The notes below the pieces were generated by a model, which worked only from the letters and a program-made list of their open reading frames with translations, made no database searches and was not told where the DNA came from. A stretch of DNA of 64,000 nt, taken from Cyanoderma ruficeps. Taxonomy: Eukaryota; Chordata; Aves; Passeriformes; Timaliidae. Made by a program: the position numbers and the translations under genes. This document shows, piece after piece, positions 26,741 to 39,901 of this stretch (its first letter is position 1; every line of letters starts with the position of its first letter). The stretch spans positions 2,298,461 through 2,362,460 of the forward strand of contig VZDJ01000056.1 in NCBI GenBank assembly GCA_008694505.1, given 5' to 3'.

Positions 26741-26867
26741 AGAGAGAAAGAGTGAGAGGAGGAAAAAAGGAAGAGGGGGAACAAAAAGGAAAAGAAAAAG
26801 AGGAAAAGAAAAAGAAAAAGAAAAAAGAAAAAGAAAAAGAAAAAGAAAAAGAAAAAGAAAGAAAAAG
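26741..26867. repeat. Polypurine tract with GAAAAA hexanucleotide repeat
   Basis: About 127 bases that are almost purely A and G, with one C near 26782. The tract ends in about ten GAAAAA units from about 26795. The lysine/glutamate-rich open frame across it is a product of composition. Long polypurine mirror-like tracts can form triplex DNA and are often length-variable. Confidence 0.9.
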
Positions 26868-27334
26868 CAGCAAACCAGGAACCTCTTTACCTTTTGTATG
26901 TATCCTCTGTAGAAACTTTGAAAACTATCAAAAGAGACAGCTCCAGCCTGCCAAGGGAATTGGATATCATTTAATTGCTCTAAAAAGAAAATGACAAATG
27001 TTGGTTCATAACTAACAAGCTACAACCATCTTATGAAATGTTAATTGGAATACGTTACACTTCCCATATACCTTTAATGAATTAATGGGGATGCCACTCT
27101 CTATTTATAGGGGAGTTAAATTCCTCAGCAGCTCCATTTACTTCTTCTATATATTATTAAACTTCAGATGGCAGTTACATAATCAATATGTTGGTCCTTT
27201 CATAAATCTAAATGAAGAAAATCCTGGGGGTCCTTGGGAAAAGCACAGAACAACTCATATAGAGTTTTCTCTGTGAAACTTTCCAAGTCCTTCCTGTGTG
27301 TAATCTCAGTACTTAGGATTTTAAGGTTTGGTGA

Positions 27335-27376
27335 TTTTTTTTCTTTTTCTTTTTTTTCCTTTTTTTTTTCTTTTTT
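27335..27376. repeat. Polypyrimidine T-rich tract
   Basis: Forty-two bases of T broken only by five C. It lies about 470 bases right of the polypurine tract and is roughly complementary to it in composition. Confidence 0.85.
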
Positions 27377-28891
27377 CATGAGAAAAACATATGAAGGGAT
27401 GAGATCTGTTATAGGGAAATGTCTAATAAAAAACCAAACAACCAGATGGCTTGACTCCATAAAAATAAGTAATTGTATCACATGGCATATTGTATTAATT
27501 CCTTGCTGGGTCTGGTTCCATGGGATTTTTTTACTGGTGGCAGAGTTGGGCAAGTTTGTTTCTAAGCAGGTTTTATATTTCTGGGGAGATCTTCAGAGTC
27601 ACGTTGAGATCCTGCTGGGATGTAGCACTGCCTGTTTTAGACATGTCATCTGAAAAATACAGTGGTACCTTTCGGATCAAGAAAACTATAAGACACTCTG
27701 TTAATATATACTACAGGATTAAAGTCTGCAGCTTCTTATGTGAAGAAATAAGGGCATTGGGGTGCTAGGCATGGTATGGCTTCTCAGGACAAGAACTTGG
27801 TTGGTCTGTGGGGCTTTTACCCTCTGTGTATCTTATTAAACCCATCAGCAGTGGCTTTTGCTTAGAGGCCAAGCAGAGCTCTAGCACATGTCCTGGTGCA
27901 GATGCTCTTTGGCCTGTGTCTAATGAACTGCTGGCCTTTGTTGAGCTTCCAGCACAGAGCTGCCCACTCCACCAAAGCCAGCAGCACTGACCCTGCCTGG
28001 CAGCACAGCTGGAAGCCTGCAGAGGCCAAGGACTGCCTGGGATGCAAAACGTGAACTCCTCTCACAGCTGAAACACTGGAGTGAGTCAGAATCTTGCCTC
28101 ACCCCTGCACCTTTCCTTCACAGATGGCTCTACTACTGGACTTCCACACACTCTTGTGTGTCTGGAGGAGACCTGGTTGGAGATTAAACCAAAACTCCCC
28201 TCACTTCTAGTCCTGCAGAGTTTAATAACAAGTTACTGCCCTGCAAGTCAACTCCTGCCTCCAGTGGATTGTCCAGCAGCTCTACCATTCAAGTAGCCCA
28301 CATTTATGTACAGCTTGCACTTCGCACACTTCCTCAGCCCACATCCCATCCCTAGAAGCAGTAGAATATCCTTCCAGTAGTGAGGGTCCTGAGAAGAATA
28401 TCCTTCCTTTATCTCTGATTTCAAGGCCTCTAGATTGAAGAAGACCCACCAGGTCTCAAAGATGGTGGTGACTCAGGGTGTGTGTGGATAACCCAAACAT
28501 CTGTCTGATTTAAAAAGAAAGATATATGGTCCATCCTTCTTTGCAGTTCATGCAGCTCTTGCACTTTGCCTGCTCCTGTTCAGAGAAATTCCTACCTGCA
28601 TGTTCCTCCATGGATCTCTCCAAGAGATGGTCTTGAACGCAGCCAAAAAGTCACCCTGGAAAAGTGAATATTCCCTAACCATCTCCCACACCTAAGCACT
28701 ATAAATCTCTCTCCCTTCAATACCTTGGGATGCTGACAGGAAGCCCATGTTTAGTTGCACCATGTGCTCTTCTGTTCATCCACTGACCTTCCCATGTGAT
28801 TTCTGTAACATGCGCTGCCCCAACACCTGTTTTCTCTCTTTTTGAGGAAGATTGATTTCTAACCTGAGAGTTTCTGCATCTTGTGCCCATA

Positions 28892-29091
28892 GCTTATAAA
28901 CAGACTGACATCACTGCTGGAGATGATCTTCAGCTCTCCTTCAACATTTTAGAGCCTTCCTATAAACCAGGGCAAAGCCTTTCCAATCCTTCTTCTTCTT
29001 CCCATCTTCAACAAAGGATAGGAATTGAATGTGCATCTGCTAAACCGACCAGCAGCACATGTCAAAAATATAAATGCCCTGATCCTTTGCA
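28892..29091 (+). other. Weak exon-like open segment
   Basis: An open frame runs from an AG at 28890-28892 region (weak pyrimidine tract) to CTTTGCAG directly before GTAATG, a plausible 5' splice site at 29092. The peptide is rich in serine, proline and glutamine and is not a protein I recognise. AG and GT words this good occur by chance, so this is at most a candidate internal exon. Confidence 0.12.
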
Positions 29092-30879
29092 GGTAATGAA
29101 GAAAGAGATAATGATGCAAATAATTCTCCCGTGACTGTTTCTGGGAGTTGGTTTACATCCAACTATCTCCAGATTGTCATGTTGCCATTAATGTTGCTCA
29201 TAATACAGAGTTAACAAGAGCAAAAGGTCAACCTGGGGGTCTCCTGGAGTCCCCAAGACTTCAGCCTGAGAGGTAGCTGTCAGATGGAGTTTACTCCAGG
29301 GGCAGTGGCCAGTCTGGCATGTTGAGGTGGGGCTGAGGAGGGAAAGTGTGAGAGCACAAGCTCAAGGAAGTGAGATTTTACCATGCCTGGACCAAGGTGT
29401 TCTGTGCTTTCTTTTGCCTGTCATGTATTTGTTTTGGTGGGAGGCTCATGCCTGATTCAGACTCCAACAAAACCAAATGGTGCTAAAGCAAACTTCACAT
29501 GGCAGCTTGGGATGGGAAATAGCGCTGCCTAAACCCCAGGATGATTCTGGCAGCACAAGGGTCAGCCCTTCCCATCTGCAGACCCTGCTTAGCTCTCTCA
29601 GAAGAGAGGAGAAGGGGACATGGATGGCAATGTTGTCCCAGAACTCCCAACACAGTCCCCAGTTGCTGATATAGAGGCACGTGGTAACACCTCCGTAAGT
29701 CAGTGGCACAGCACAGTCTGATGGTACCAGGGCCAACAGTTTGCCCAGGAAGTCTGCAAAGCTCAGTCCAGCTTGGATCCCTCCCCACAACAGGGAGCTT
29801 TATGGATGTGTTGTCATCTCCTGGACATGAACCCTGTATCCGACTCTCTTTTCCTTGTTTTTTCAGTGTGCATGGTGTCTGTCTTGCATGCCCGTGCTAT
29901 CTGGACACTTGGGACATAACATAGAGGGTTGACTCTCTACACCTTAAAGTAAACCATTATGAAATCTCTCATTTAGAGCTGGAGCTGAAAAAAAGGACAA
30001 CTGGGATATGGCCTAGAATTTCCCAAAAGTGTTTGTGGCCTGGCTTTTTGTTTAACAAGTTAAAAGGAAGCCCAGGGGTTTTTTTTGAATGCATTATGCT
30101 GTAGTCAATTTTATTTTTGTTTTACCTCTGTCAACAAAGCTTAGTACAAATGATCCCGATTGCCTGCTGGAAATGACAGGAAGGGAAAGGGGTGTGGGAA
30201 CACACAAAGACATGGACATAATGGAGCAGAGCATGGTGCTGAGTGAGAAATTTCACCTTTCACCGTGGGGAGAGGGGAGGAGGGGAACTCTGCTCCACAA
30301 GCAGAGGATGTGCCTGTTTTCTCTATGCAAATAAAAAACTTGCTTTTGGTGAGAGGAAAATGAAACATTTCCCTCAAGTTTGGATTGTGCTGGAAGTACA
30401 CATCGCACTTCCCTAGAAATGGGTGCACTGATGTGGTCGACAGTCCTTTGATAATCATTTAGTGTACTAGACCCTGCATTTAAGTCCTGGCAGAGGTCAC
30501 AGGCAAAAATGAATTTGCTCAACTTGCCATAGTCATTAGTCCATGCCAATTCTGGCTGCAAGTACGAGTGAAAATGAATCTACAGTTGTCCTGCTTGTCA
30601 TTTCTCCCTACCAGCAAACTGCCGAGCCATTTGGAGCAATTTATCGTGATTGGTATCCATTACTTCAAAACTGCTCAGGGGAGAAGCAGCAAGAGATACT
30701 GTGGATCACGGTTCTGAGTGGTTCTGGTCTTGAATGGGCTGAGATACCTACACATGTTCTTGAAGTGGGACACAGCCACAAGTGACTCCATGAAAAAGGC
30801 AAGCTGGTCGAAGCAGGGTGGAGGTTTAGTAAGAATCATGCCAAAATAGCAAAACAGTGTTTCAGAAGATGCCAGGTAT

Positions 30880-31665
30880 ATGAGAGAGCTCTGCTTTGGT
30901 CAGCACCTACGGGGAAAAGCATTTGCAGCATCTGGTTTGCTGTGCATGTTCTGGGGTTGCACATTCTTTGATTTTAATGAGCCTCTTACCTACCTACTGA
31001 ATAGACACCTGATGTCACCTGAATCTGTCAGGAGTGGCACTGGATTTTGTACAAGCAGAGCACTGAGGCAGCACATCCATGGTGAGGCAGAGTCCAGAAT
31101 CATACGGCCTGGCTGCAGGATGCCCTTTTGCAAATGGCAGAGGAAATCAGCCCTCACAAACAACCCCCTTCCAAGCCTGCTGTTCACTTGGCTCCAGCGT
31201 TTGCTATTGCTTGGCTGTAGATTACTGGTTCAGCAGCATGCTAAACAGCCAACATTATCTTTCTGCCAAGGAACAAGGCTCCCGACTACTGAAAACTCCC
31301 AGGGGCCCACTGGAGCTGTTGCTAAGCACAAGGGAAACCTGGTTAGCAAAGTCAACTCCATGCTTTTCCGAGTGTGCCTAAAATTTTCTGCTCCAACAGT
31401 CCCTCCGTTTTTGGACACCAGCCTTACAATGCAGAAGGCACTTTCTAACAGGCACAAGGATGCCAGGCCAAGTCTATCTCAGCAAACAATGGCCTTTATG
31501 AAGTGTTGCTGCTTTTGGACGCTGTTGGAGCATGTCTCTCTGAGGATTTTAAGAAACTGGGTCAAAGTTTCTCCTTTTTCCCTGTCAACTATCTGGAGAC
31601 ACAGGGAAGTACTGGACAATGGAGTCTCATCTGATGTATGGTCTGAATCCGCCCCTGCTGACTGA
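30880..31665 (+). other. Unrecognised 261-codon open frame, coding status doubtful
   Basis: The longest open frame in the window. It begins at a true ATG in a poor initiation context (T at -3, A at +4) and ends in TGA. The predicted protein has a hydrophobic stretch at about residues 103-116 (leucine-rich, LLFTWLQRLLLLGCRLLV region) and scattered cysteines, but no domain or motif I know. No splice sites or upstream CpG island support it. A TATATAAG word lies just downstream at 31684-31691, not upstream. A frame of this length is uncommon but possible by chance in 64 kb read six ways. It may be a non-coding RNA region, a lineage-specific gene or chance. Confidence 0.15.
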
Positions 31666-32284
31666 AGAACCCTGGCTATGTTGTATATAAGGTCTCCTCC
31701 CCTTCTCCCAGGTCACACAACAACACGTTGGGGAAAGACACGTCCTAGACAAAAAAAGACTGGGATCTGTGTTGACATTCTTCATGACTTGCAATATCAC
31801 ACAGTGCAGAAGAGGCATCAGAGGCAGCCTCTGAAGGGATAACTGTGCATAAACCTGTCAGGAAAATTAAAGGGCTGTAGACCCCTGCACCAATATATAA
31901 GCCATGGTAGTTGTACTATGGAAAGCCCTAAATAACAGCATTCTTTTTAGTTACTTCCTTTTCTGAACTGCATCTGGCCCTGCTTTATTTAAACCATTAT
32001 ATATGGATCGGTTGTTTAAGGAACAGGATTTATGGCAGAAAACTGCTGTGTTTTGAGCCTTGCTTTCCAGGCAGTGTTCTGGTTTCCTTAATCACTGAGG
32101 GCTGATTTGACTGTCCATAAAAGAGAGGGTTTGAGATTTTTTTCTGGTTTAGCTTTGCTGCTAAAATCCTAACAAAAAATGTGTTCAGGCTGCAATCCAA
32201 GGCCACAGTGAGCTCTCAGACAGAAATAGACAGTGAATTACAGTGTCCCTTGAGTGTCTTTGGTGGCATCTCCAGAAGATATGA

Positions 32285-32560
32285 AATCCTTAGAGAGCAG
32301 CAGAATCATGATCACCATTAATTAAAGTTCATTGGAACAAAGTCTTGATATTCTAGAGCAGAGTCTTGAAAATTTTCCAGATAAACGTGACCAGGAGCAA
32401 TTTCAACTTCATTCTCATGCAAACTCAACTGGAAATGATTACAGCCAAATAATAGCATTAAAGTGGAAGGAAATTACTGCATTGATTGCTTGACCTGAAG
32501 AACAATAATGGTCCTCGTCTATTACAACTGATTTTCCGTAACATTAGTGTTACACAGAAA
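32285..32560. promoter_or_regulatory. Candidate enhancer-like block
   Basis: Repeat-free AT-rich sequence containing ATTAATTAA near 32317, TTCATTGGAACAAAG (HMG/CCAAT-like words) near 32329, CATGCAAA near 32416 and several TAAT/ATTA cores down to 32550. It has no open frame and contrasts with the more GC-balanced flanks. Its character matches conserved non-coding elements. Conservation is untested. Confidence 0.35.
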
Positions 32561-35500
32561 AGTTCAGATTAAATTCAGGAAGCTGAAAGTAAGACTGAGA
32601 ATTAGCCCATTGCCATGGTGTGAGGGCTCTAGTCCCTTTACACAAGAGCAATCCATGTGAGCAAGGGTGGCCATGTCATTGCAAGAACCAGAAATGTTAT
32701 CTACGTTCCCCCAAACAAGTGTCTCTGTGTGTGTGAATTCAACAGATAAAATCTTAGGCTTTTTGCCAGGAGAGGAGGGAGGACAAAGTCCCCTGCAAGG
32801 AAGCCAACCATCATCTGTGAAAGACACTGCAGAAAAGAATCAAAATCTTGTGTCCCTCCAGAACAAGAGCAATAATCAGCTCAAGTTTTTTTCCTGGAAG
32901 ACAGGCATTTTAGAAGGAATTGCTCTACACAGGAACTGCTCTGTGCAAGATCTTGGTTTGCATTTCCTTGTGACTTGCATTAGGTGTAATTCTCTGTGAT
33001 ATGTCCCATGATGTTATTTCTAGATTAGTCCAGACCCACTTTCAGGGAAATGTACCCCAACTGGAATAGGTCTAAAGAAAGGTAGGAGCAAGAGAACTCA
33101 ACTCCCAGCTGAAATGTAAATATTGCCACTTCCCCCCCCATAGTCTTCAGTGAGTACTGATAATTCAAACACCCCATGTCCCAACAGCAGGCACAGAGAT
33201 ACACAACTTCAGTCCTTGCCTCCCCTAATACTGGCATTGCTTTCCCCTCCTGCATCCTCAGAGGAAATTGTGTAAAAGGCCAGTTTTAGTCTCATAGTTA
33301 TCATTACTAAGCAACAGCACTGCTCATTTGTATTAATGAAGGGTAGAAGAGTGTTGGTCATATCCCAAAGTCTAAGCAGAACTGCTTGGTGCCTTGAAGG
33401 GAAACAAATTGTTGATTAAAATCGAGTTCCTGTTTGCCAGGCAGGAACTACAAACACGATGATAAGGACAACTCCTGGGTGACAGTCTCAGCCAAGGAAA
33501 GATTACTCCAAATAAGACTTTTTATTCCTGGTAAAAGTATTGGCATAGCACTGGTTTGATAGCTTTGCAATGTGTATTGAATGTAAGATTTTTTAGCCTC
33601 AGAGGACCTGCCCCATAGTGAAGATGATGCTGGGCTCCTGAGTTTAATCTTACAGTGTACAGCTCTTTCCCTGCTTAGACTCTCCTCTCCAATTCATCAT
33701 CTATAATGTTCCTTATCTAATGAGGAGTTAGAGGATAAATACACTGAAGGAGTCCATCAGTGCCAGGTTGTCTGAGCGTGTCTGCCGCAGATGCCCCACA
33801 GTTCCAGTGCACTGTGCCTTGTCAGGGAATTAACCTCCAGCCTGCCCACTGTACCCATGAACATGGGTTGATCACAGCTAGCACCAAACTGCAGCACAGC
33901 ACCAGCAAATGCTCTGTGGGTCAGCCCTTTGCTGTGCCCCATAGCTGCTCTCATCTGAGACTGCTTTTCAACCATGGGCTGCGGCTCTGCAGAGAAAGCA
34001 CACTCTGTCTACAGGCTTGTACATCAGCTGGGGGTCTGCCAGGAGATGCTTTGAATCAGAAAGTGTTCAAGGAGCAATAAGGTATGCAGGTTTCCAGTCC
34101 CTGCTTGGGAGGGCAGTGGGGGCAGGCAATTTCTGTGGGGCTCAGAAGTTGTTTGTGATGTGCTCCTTCGCTCCATATTTGCTCTTGCCTTGCAGCAAAT
34201 AAAGGGTGGGCACTCAGAACAGTGCTGGCACACGGGGCTTGGAGAAATCATTAATAACAAGCTCATGAACTTTGGGTAAATAATTTTTGCTGCTACCATG
34301 GGCTTCATTCCTCCTTTTGCAAAGCCCTTGTCTGCGGCAGCAGCAGATTGCAGGGGTGGGTCCCAGCAGCTGGCGAGCTTCAGATCTCCCGTGCCAACTG
34401 CACGCCCCGAGTCCCCACGTGCCACCAGCCACCTCCTTCCTGGTGTCTCTGCTGCCGACCTGTGCTCGAGCTGTTGTTTGTGTCTTCAGTGCACAGCTGG
34501 TCGGGTTTGAACAGAGGGGTGGGAGGGGAGGATGGAAGGGGCAGTGTAGCTGCAGAGCAAGCAGTCCATCACTCCTCCAGAATGCACTGCCTGAAAATTT
34601 TCCCTGAAAACAGGGAAATTAAACAGACATGCAGTGTGGAAAATTGCTCCTTTTCATCTGGGCACTGTTTCTCCTAGGAAGAATCTTCTCCTCAGCATCT
34701 CATGGGGAGATCATAGCACAAATCCTGCAGTCCAGAAGTTTTATTCTTCAGCCATGCCAGCGTGACAAGGCCACACGTGTTGGAATGAATGCAACTAGAT
34801 TTCAGGTCCCTAAGGACAAATTGTGCAACTTCAAGAACTGACTGGAGATTTTGTCAGGCAAATACAACACATGGTGGGTGGGGATGTTTTGGATTTGCAA
34901 CAGTGGGTTGACTGACCCATGTCTATGCCTCTCTCATCCTTCTCCTTGAGAAGGCTTGTACGAAGGGTGCAGCAGAATTGTACTTGCATCCAAATGTGAG
35001 TACCCAGAATCCTCTCTCATGCTGGGACATGTTCAGGTTTTGGAAAATGAAGTTTTGTTTCTACAGATAAAATAAATATCTTGAGACTTCATTGACCAGT
35101 AACACACAGTGAATTACAAGACAGCTGTATCCTCAGGGTAGCCCATAAGCTGAAATATGCTTCCATAAAATGCTCATCCTTTACAATTAAAGCACAAAAT
35201 AGTACAAGCCAAATGACTATCCACAAGCAATTTGTGAACACATATGCACAAATGCTTAATGATTTATTACTGAAACAACTGAAAAACTGAAGAAGCAAGC
35301 AAGGCCCACAAACAAAAAACCAAAATCAACACTTTTTGTTCGGTTTTAAGTTTTCCTGACAGCATGATTTCCCCTTTATAGCACCCTCCCTTTTCTGTGC
35401 TGAACTCCCAGGAATTGTGGTTGATCCTTTTGTGCCACCACCTCTATCTCTCAGAGGTTCTGTAAAGCTGCTGCATTTATGTGGGGTCCCAAACTACTGG

Positions 35501-38500
35501 TCACAAAACTGAGGGAAAAAACTGGGCCTGCAGGAACAACACATTGAACACTTGAGGGACCGCTGGATTCCACACCAGAGCACCTAAACAGCAATTTTTG
35601 GGTCAACAATGATGTTCTCCAAGCCCACAGAACCAGAAGGGCTCTCAGGTCATCTCATGGGTGAGACCTTCAGTGTGGAGTGTAACCAAAAGGCGGAAAT
35701 TTCAGCCCTTACCTGCAGCAACACCTGGCAAGAAAGAAACCACTGGGAGAGAAAGAGAGAAGCAATGGAGGATGAACAGGCAAAATGGTAGAAGGGGAAG
35801 GGAAACAGCCTAGGACTTGCTTATTGGGACTGATCCCTGGTAACACTGAACACTCTGGCTGTGAAAGGCTGCCAGCTGACAGTCACACAAGTCTGTAATC
35901 ACTGACCACGAAGCAGCTGACAAATATTCCCACCAGCCCTGGTGCTGAGTCCCTGCAGATACCAAGGAGCAGCTGTATCACCACACCTGAACTGCTCTCC
36001 CTGTGCAACTGCTGCACAGGAAAACACCACCCGTCCAAGGTCCTGCCCTACTTCGATAATGTGTTGGCACAAGCAGGTCTTGTCTGTTTGAGCCATTTTT
36101 CCATACAAAGGTCTTGAGGCAGGAGACCTTTGGAAAAAGAAAGCAGAAGTCTGTGAAAATTGTCCATCATCTGCATCCTTATGTAATGGTTGCTTGCAAT
36201 GGTGGGTAACAGAGGTCTCTCCTCCACTTGTCACCCCAGGCAGGCAGGAGATTGATGGCTGCCTTTGAGTTTGCTGTTTCTGCCCTATTCCCCCCACACC
36301 TCAGTAACTCTCCTTATTTTTATACTAAAATGTTGGCAAATCCATAAATATCTCCTGTCAGCAGGAAGCTGTGTCCATTTGGTTCTGTCTGCAGACTCTG
36401 CTCTCCCCTCCTCATCCCCTGCCAGAAGTTGCTTTCCTGGGTCCTGGGGGAGGAGCTGGGAGTCACAACTCATAAATTTTCATCATGTCAAGCAAATGCT
36501 TTCACATCACTCAAAAAGTAAATCTCCTTTTCCAAAATATATAGCTGGATGTAAAGAGTGGGTAAGACAACGGGGACACTGATAAATCATTGTGCATTGG
36601 AAATCAGGCTGGGGGATTTGGAAACTCTGGATTGCTTCCCAAGAAGGCAACACAGAGAAGTTCATGCACAGGGAACAGCAACACTCTTCTGCCTTTTCCA
36701 CTCCCAGCAGCCAAAATCTTTACTGAAAATGTGGCCAGTGAGAAGAGTGATGGCATAAAATACAGGATTCAGTGGGAAGTGAGGAATGAAATGTTTGGAA
36801 GGGACATGGTTTTGGAGAGACACGGAGGGTCGTGATGGAGAACTGGCATGAACATCTGCTTCCCATGGGCCAAGTTTAGCACATGGACTCATGAGTGTAT
36901 AACCATCATCGTCATGAGTCATTGGGGGGGATTTATAATTTTGAAAAAAACTTTTCTCATCACCATAGGTAGTACATCTCCCAGATTTGGTCATATCTTT
37001 CCCATCATCTTTACTACTGCTTCTTGCACTCCTGCTCTTATTTCTTCATTCCAACCCTTTTTTTCTTAAGTAGATGAGCTGATGGTAGGGCTAGAAATAT
37101 GACTGTTTTCTCACAGTGTGGGGAGACACCAGCCAGCCATGTAGGTCTGACCTGACACAGTGACATTGTGGAGGAAGGCTATGGAAAACCCAGTCCCTGA
37201 GAGGGAGACAAGGAGTAAGAGGTGGTCTGCCAACTTCAGAGAAGCAGGATGACCATCTGGGCTTGGTAGCTGGGAGCAATGAGAACTGGAAGCTCTACAA
37301 GCCTCAACCATGTCTAGTTATTTTTGACAAGAGGAGATAAAAGCCTTATAAGGTGGGCTGGGCATTTCTCTGTGAAGAGGTCTTGAATCCACTTCCATTC
37401 TTTCTTTCTCCTTCCTCTTCTACTGCAACACTTAAAAGAGGACCCTGGGTAGAAAACTGTGTTACAAAGCAACCTTGTGTATTGCCTAAAGCAATCAGCC
37501 AGCAGCTTCCCTTTGTGTGGAGAAAAGTGGGCTTTTTCTTTTTCTCCCACACGTAATCATCCCTTTCAGTGCTTTCTTTCCCATTTTGAGCCGTCCCCTT
37601 TCTTGCCTCCCAAAGCAGCAGAAGCCACGAGTAATGGAGAGGGAAAGGTGAAAGTCCTGTGTTTCAGTTTAGGAGTAGAAGAGTGGGGAGGCATGGCTGG
37701 AATTCTCCACTTCATGGTGCTTTACACTGAAGGAGTTAAGGCCCATCCTTAAGTACCTTTTTGCTTTAGCAGAAAAAATAATCTTGGGAACAGCCCTCTA
37801 GTTTTAACTTCCTATTCTCAGTGGCTCCTCCTTCTCACAGTCTGACCCTGGTTTTGGTCCTTGCAGAGCTGCTGCTTCTCTTGACGTTTGTCCTGTGGGT
37901 GTACTCTGAGGCTGGAACCAGGGTTTAAGGTCCCCACAGTCTTAAGCACAGAACAGACAGAGCGAAGAAAACTGCCTCTGCCCCAGGGATTTAGCACTTG
38001 GAGCTGAATTATGGCTAGCAGTGACTCCAGCTGCCCTACCACCATTACCCCTTGGGAACCCATTCTCCATCATTCAGGTGCTGGAAGATGATGCCTGGGA
38101 TGAGTGAGAGGAGAACAGTATTTTTTCCTCCCAAGAAACCCTTGTATATGTCAACCCTTCAGCAAAGCTGGATGGTGGATGTGCTTCCCTTCCTCAGGAA
38201 TTGCACTGCGACTATCACCTCTCTCCTTGGGATTTCCAGACCTTGCTCAGCCCACTTCCCAAGGCCACAGACAATCCCAGGGGGCTTCTTTTGTCATGTG
38301 CAGGCGTCACACATTCCCAGAGACAGGCAGACAGTAGCTTTTGTTGCATGTTTGATCTTGTACATGGGCACTAACAAAGTGAAAGTGAGCATGAATTTTT
38401 TGAGACTTCAGAAAAATAAACCCAGATGGCATTAGATAAACTGTGGAGGGAGGTTAAGCGTGACTTATCTGCACTCACTACAGTGAGCAGTGGGAGGACC

Positions 38501-39882
38501 TGAAACAAAGGCCAGGAATCTTGCTCCCTCTTCATGTCTCTTATTTTGCTAGTAGCATTTCTGCCTTGTTTGTGAATGTTTTCCCTCAAACCCACCATGG
38601 GGAAGTCAGAAAGAAATACATTTGTTATATTAAGACTCCCTTTGTCTTGAGCAGGAGATTAGAGACAGGAGCATCCCTGAGCAGTATGTATGCTGTTTCT
38701 GTGTCTGCTTTTGTGGGGGGACCTGGGGGTGGGGAACTGAGAGGAAGATATGAGAATATTGTTCTATTTTTCAAGCAAGCTTGGGGGGTGTGATGAAAAA
38801 AGGACTATTCCCTCCTTCATTGAGAAATTTGGTCATGCAGGGCGGAATGCCCTTGTTTCTTAAATGTATGTGGTGCCCTCAGGGAGTGTCTGCTTTTGAT
38901 TAGACTGTGTCTTGTGGAGGTTCTTGGTTTGGGACTACATGACTGTGAAAGCAAAGTGTGTGACTCCTTCCCTCCCCTGTGAACCGTGAATGAACAGCAC
39001 CTCTGCCCAGGCAGGAAAGAAGGGCCCTCAGGCCATCTGGGAAGGTGCATTTATTATAAAGCAATGAAGTAGCAAAGATGCCAGGAGACAGAAAGGATTT
39101 CTCTGTTTCGTTTTGCGTTTTCGATTCTGTCATCTCTTAAAATGGAAGAATATTGCATTCCCATGGAAGTCTCCCAGCAGGTTCTCTAGGAAGAGATTCT
39201 TTCTGGAGAGAGTATTGTGCATGAAGGTTCAGTTTGGGACTGCAGGAGACTGCTGGGTCCTAGGGAAGGAAACCTGCCTTTCCCACTTGCATTCATGGCC
39301 CCGGCTCAGATGCCGGGGGAGACCTGCTGCTCTGAGACTGGGGGTCCTGCAAACAATGCCAAGGAAACCTCTCCCAGCAGGAATTCCATCCTCAGCCTCA
39401 TTCCAGCCACTTGTAGAACTAAAAAAAGTCAAAGCCCAGGCTGGCAGAGCATCTCCTGAAAGTGGTCATTGGAAACCCTTCTTGGGGCTGGAGAAAATCA
39501 GGCTCTGCTTTTTCCATGCCTTGCACCATCAGTAGAGGTTGTGCAGCTGGGAAGATAGCAGGATCCCTTGCCTTTGCATTCTGTGCAGATTAGGTGATGA
39601 GTAAACACTTGTTTTTACTGGGAATAGAAAGCAAACACAACTGAGAAATAAGCAGGAATTTGCATGTGCAGTTAGATGCCATATTTAACAAGGTCATGTT
39701 ATTAATTAAGATGGTGTTTCAGTAGTGCCTTAGCTATGTGTTGATAAACAAGCCTCCATTTGTTGACCTAGGGACACTGTTTCAACATTGCCCCCTTTTA
39801 TTCAAGGAATTCAAGCTTGTAAGGAAAATGGGGGAATGAAGGACAAGGAAGGGTGCCTTCCTATACACAGACATATTCACCC

Positions 39883-39895
39883 TTTTTTTTTTTTT
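39883..39895. repeat. Poly-T tract forming a splice-acceptor-like polypyrimidine run
   Basis: Thirteen T followed directly by CTGTAG. Besides being a homopolymer, it makes a textbook-strength 3' splice site context for the segment starting at 39902. Confidence 0.75.
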
Positions 39896-39901
39896 CTGTA
39901 G

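Larger units (their letters stand above)
22745..30879. other. Gene-free DNA with simple repeats and scattered motif clusters
   Basis: No gene recognised. It contains an AP-1/Maf direct repeat (23547-23572), a tRNA-shaped module (24255-24330), a 16-T tract (24609-24624), a polypurine tract (26741-26867) and a polypyrimidine tract (27335-27376). An exon-like open segment near 28892-29091 ends at a GTAATG donor-like site. The remaining open frames are short and overlap on both strands. Sequence between these items looks like ordinary unique DNA. Confidence 0.55.

Noticed and set aside
26725..26994. Lys/Glu-rich open frame
   Set aside because: Produced by the GAAAAA repeat and purine tract.
28890..28911. 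TAGCTTATAAACAGACTGACAT, resembling mature miR-21
   Set aside because: The seed is followed by mismatches and no complementary hairpin arm lies nearby, so it is a chance resemblance.
34320..34460. Slightly CpG-richer patch considered as a promoter island
   Set aside because: Too short and too low in CpG for an island, and no adjacent gene start.
38715..38734. G-run cluster considered as a G-quadruplex
   Set aside because: Only three separated long G runs are present, so a stable four-tract quadruplex is not supported.
39113..39535. 140-codon plus-strand open frame
   Set aside because: Begins at TTG, no recognised domain, and antisense and alternative frames over the same bases.
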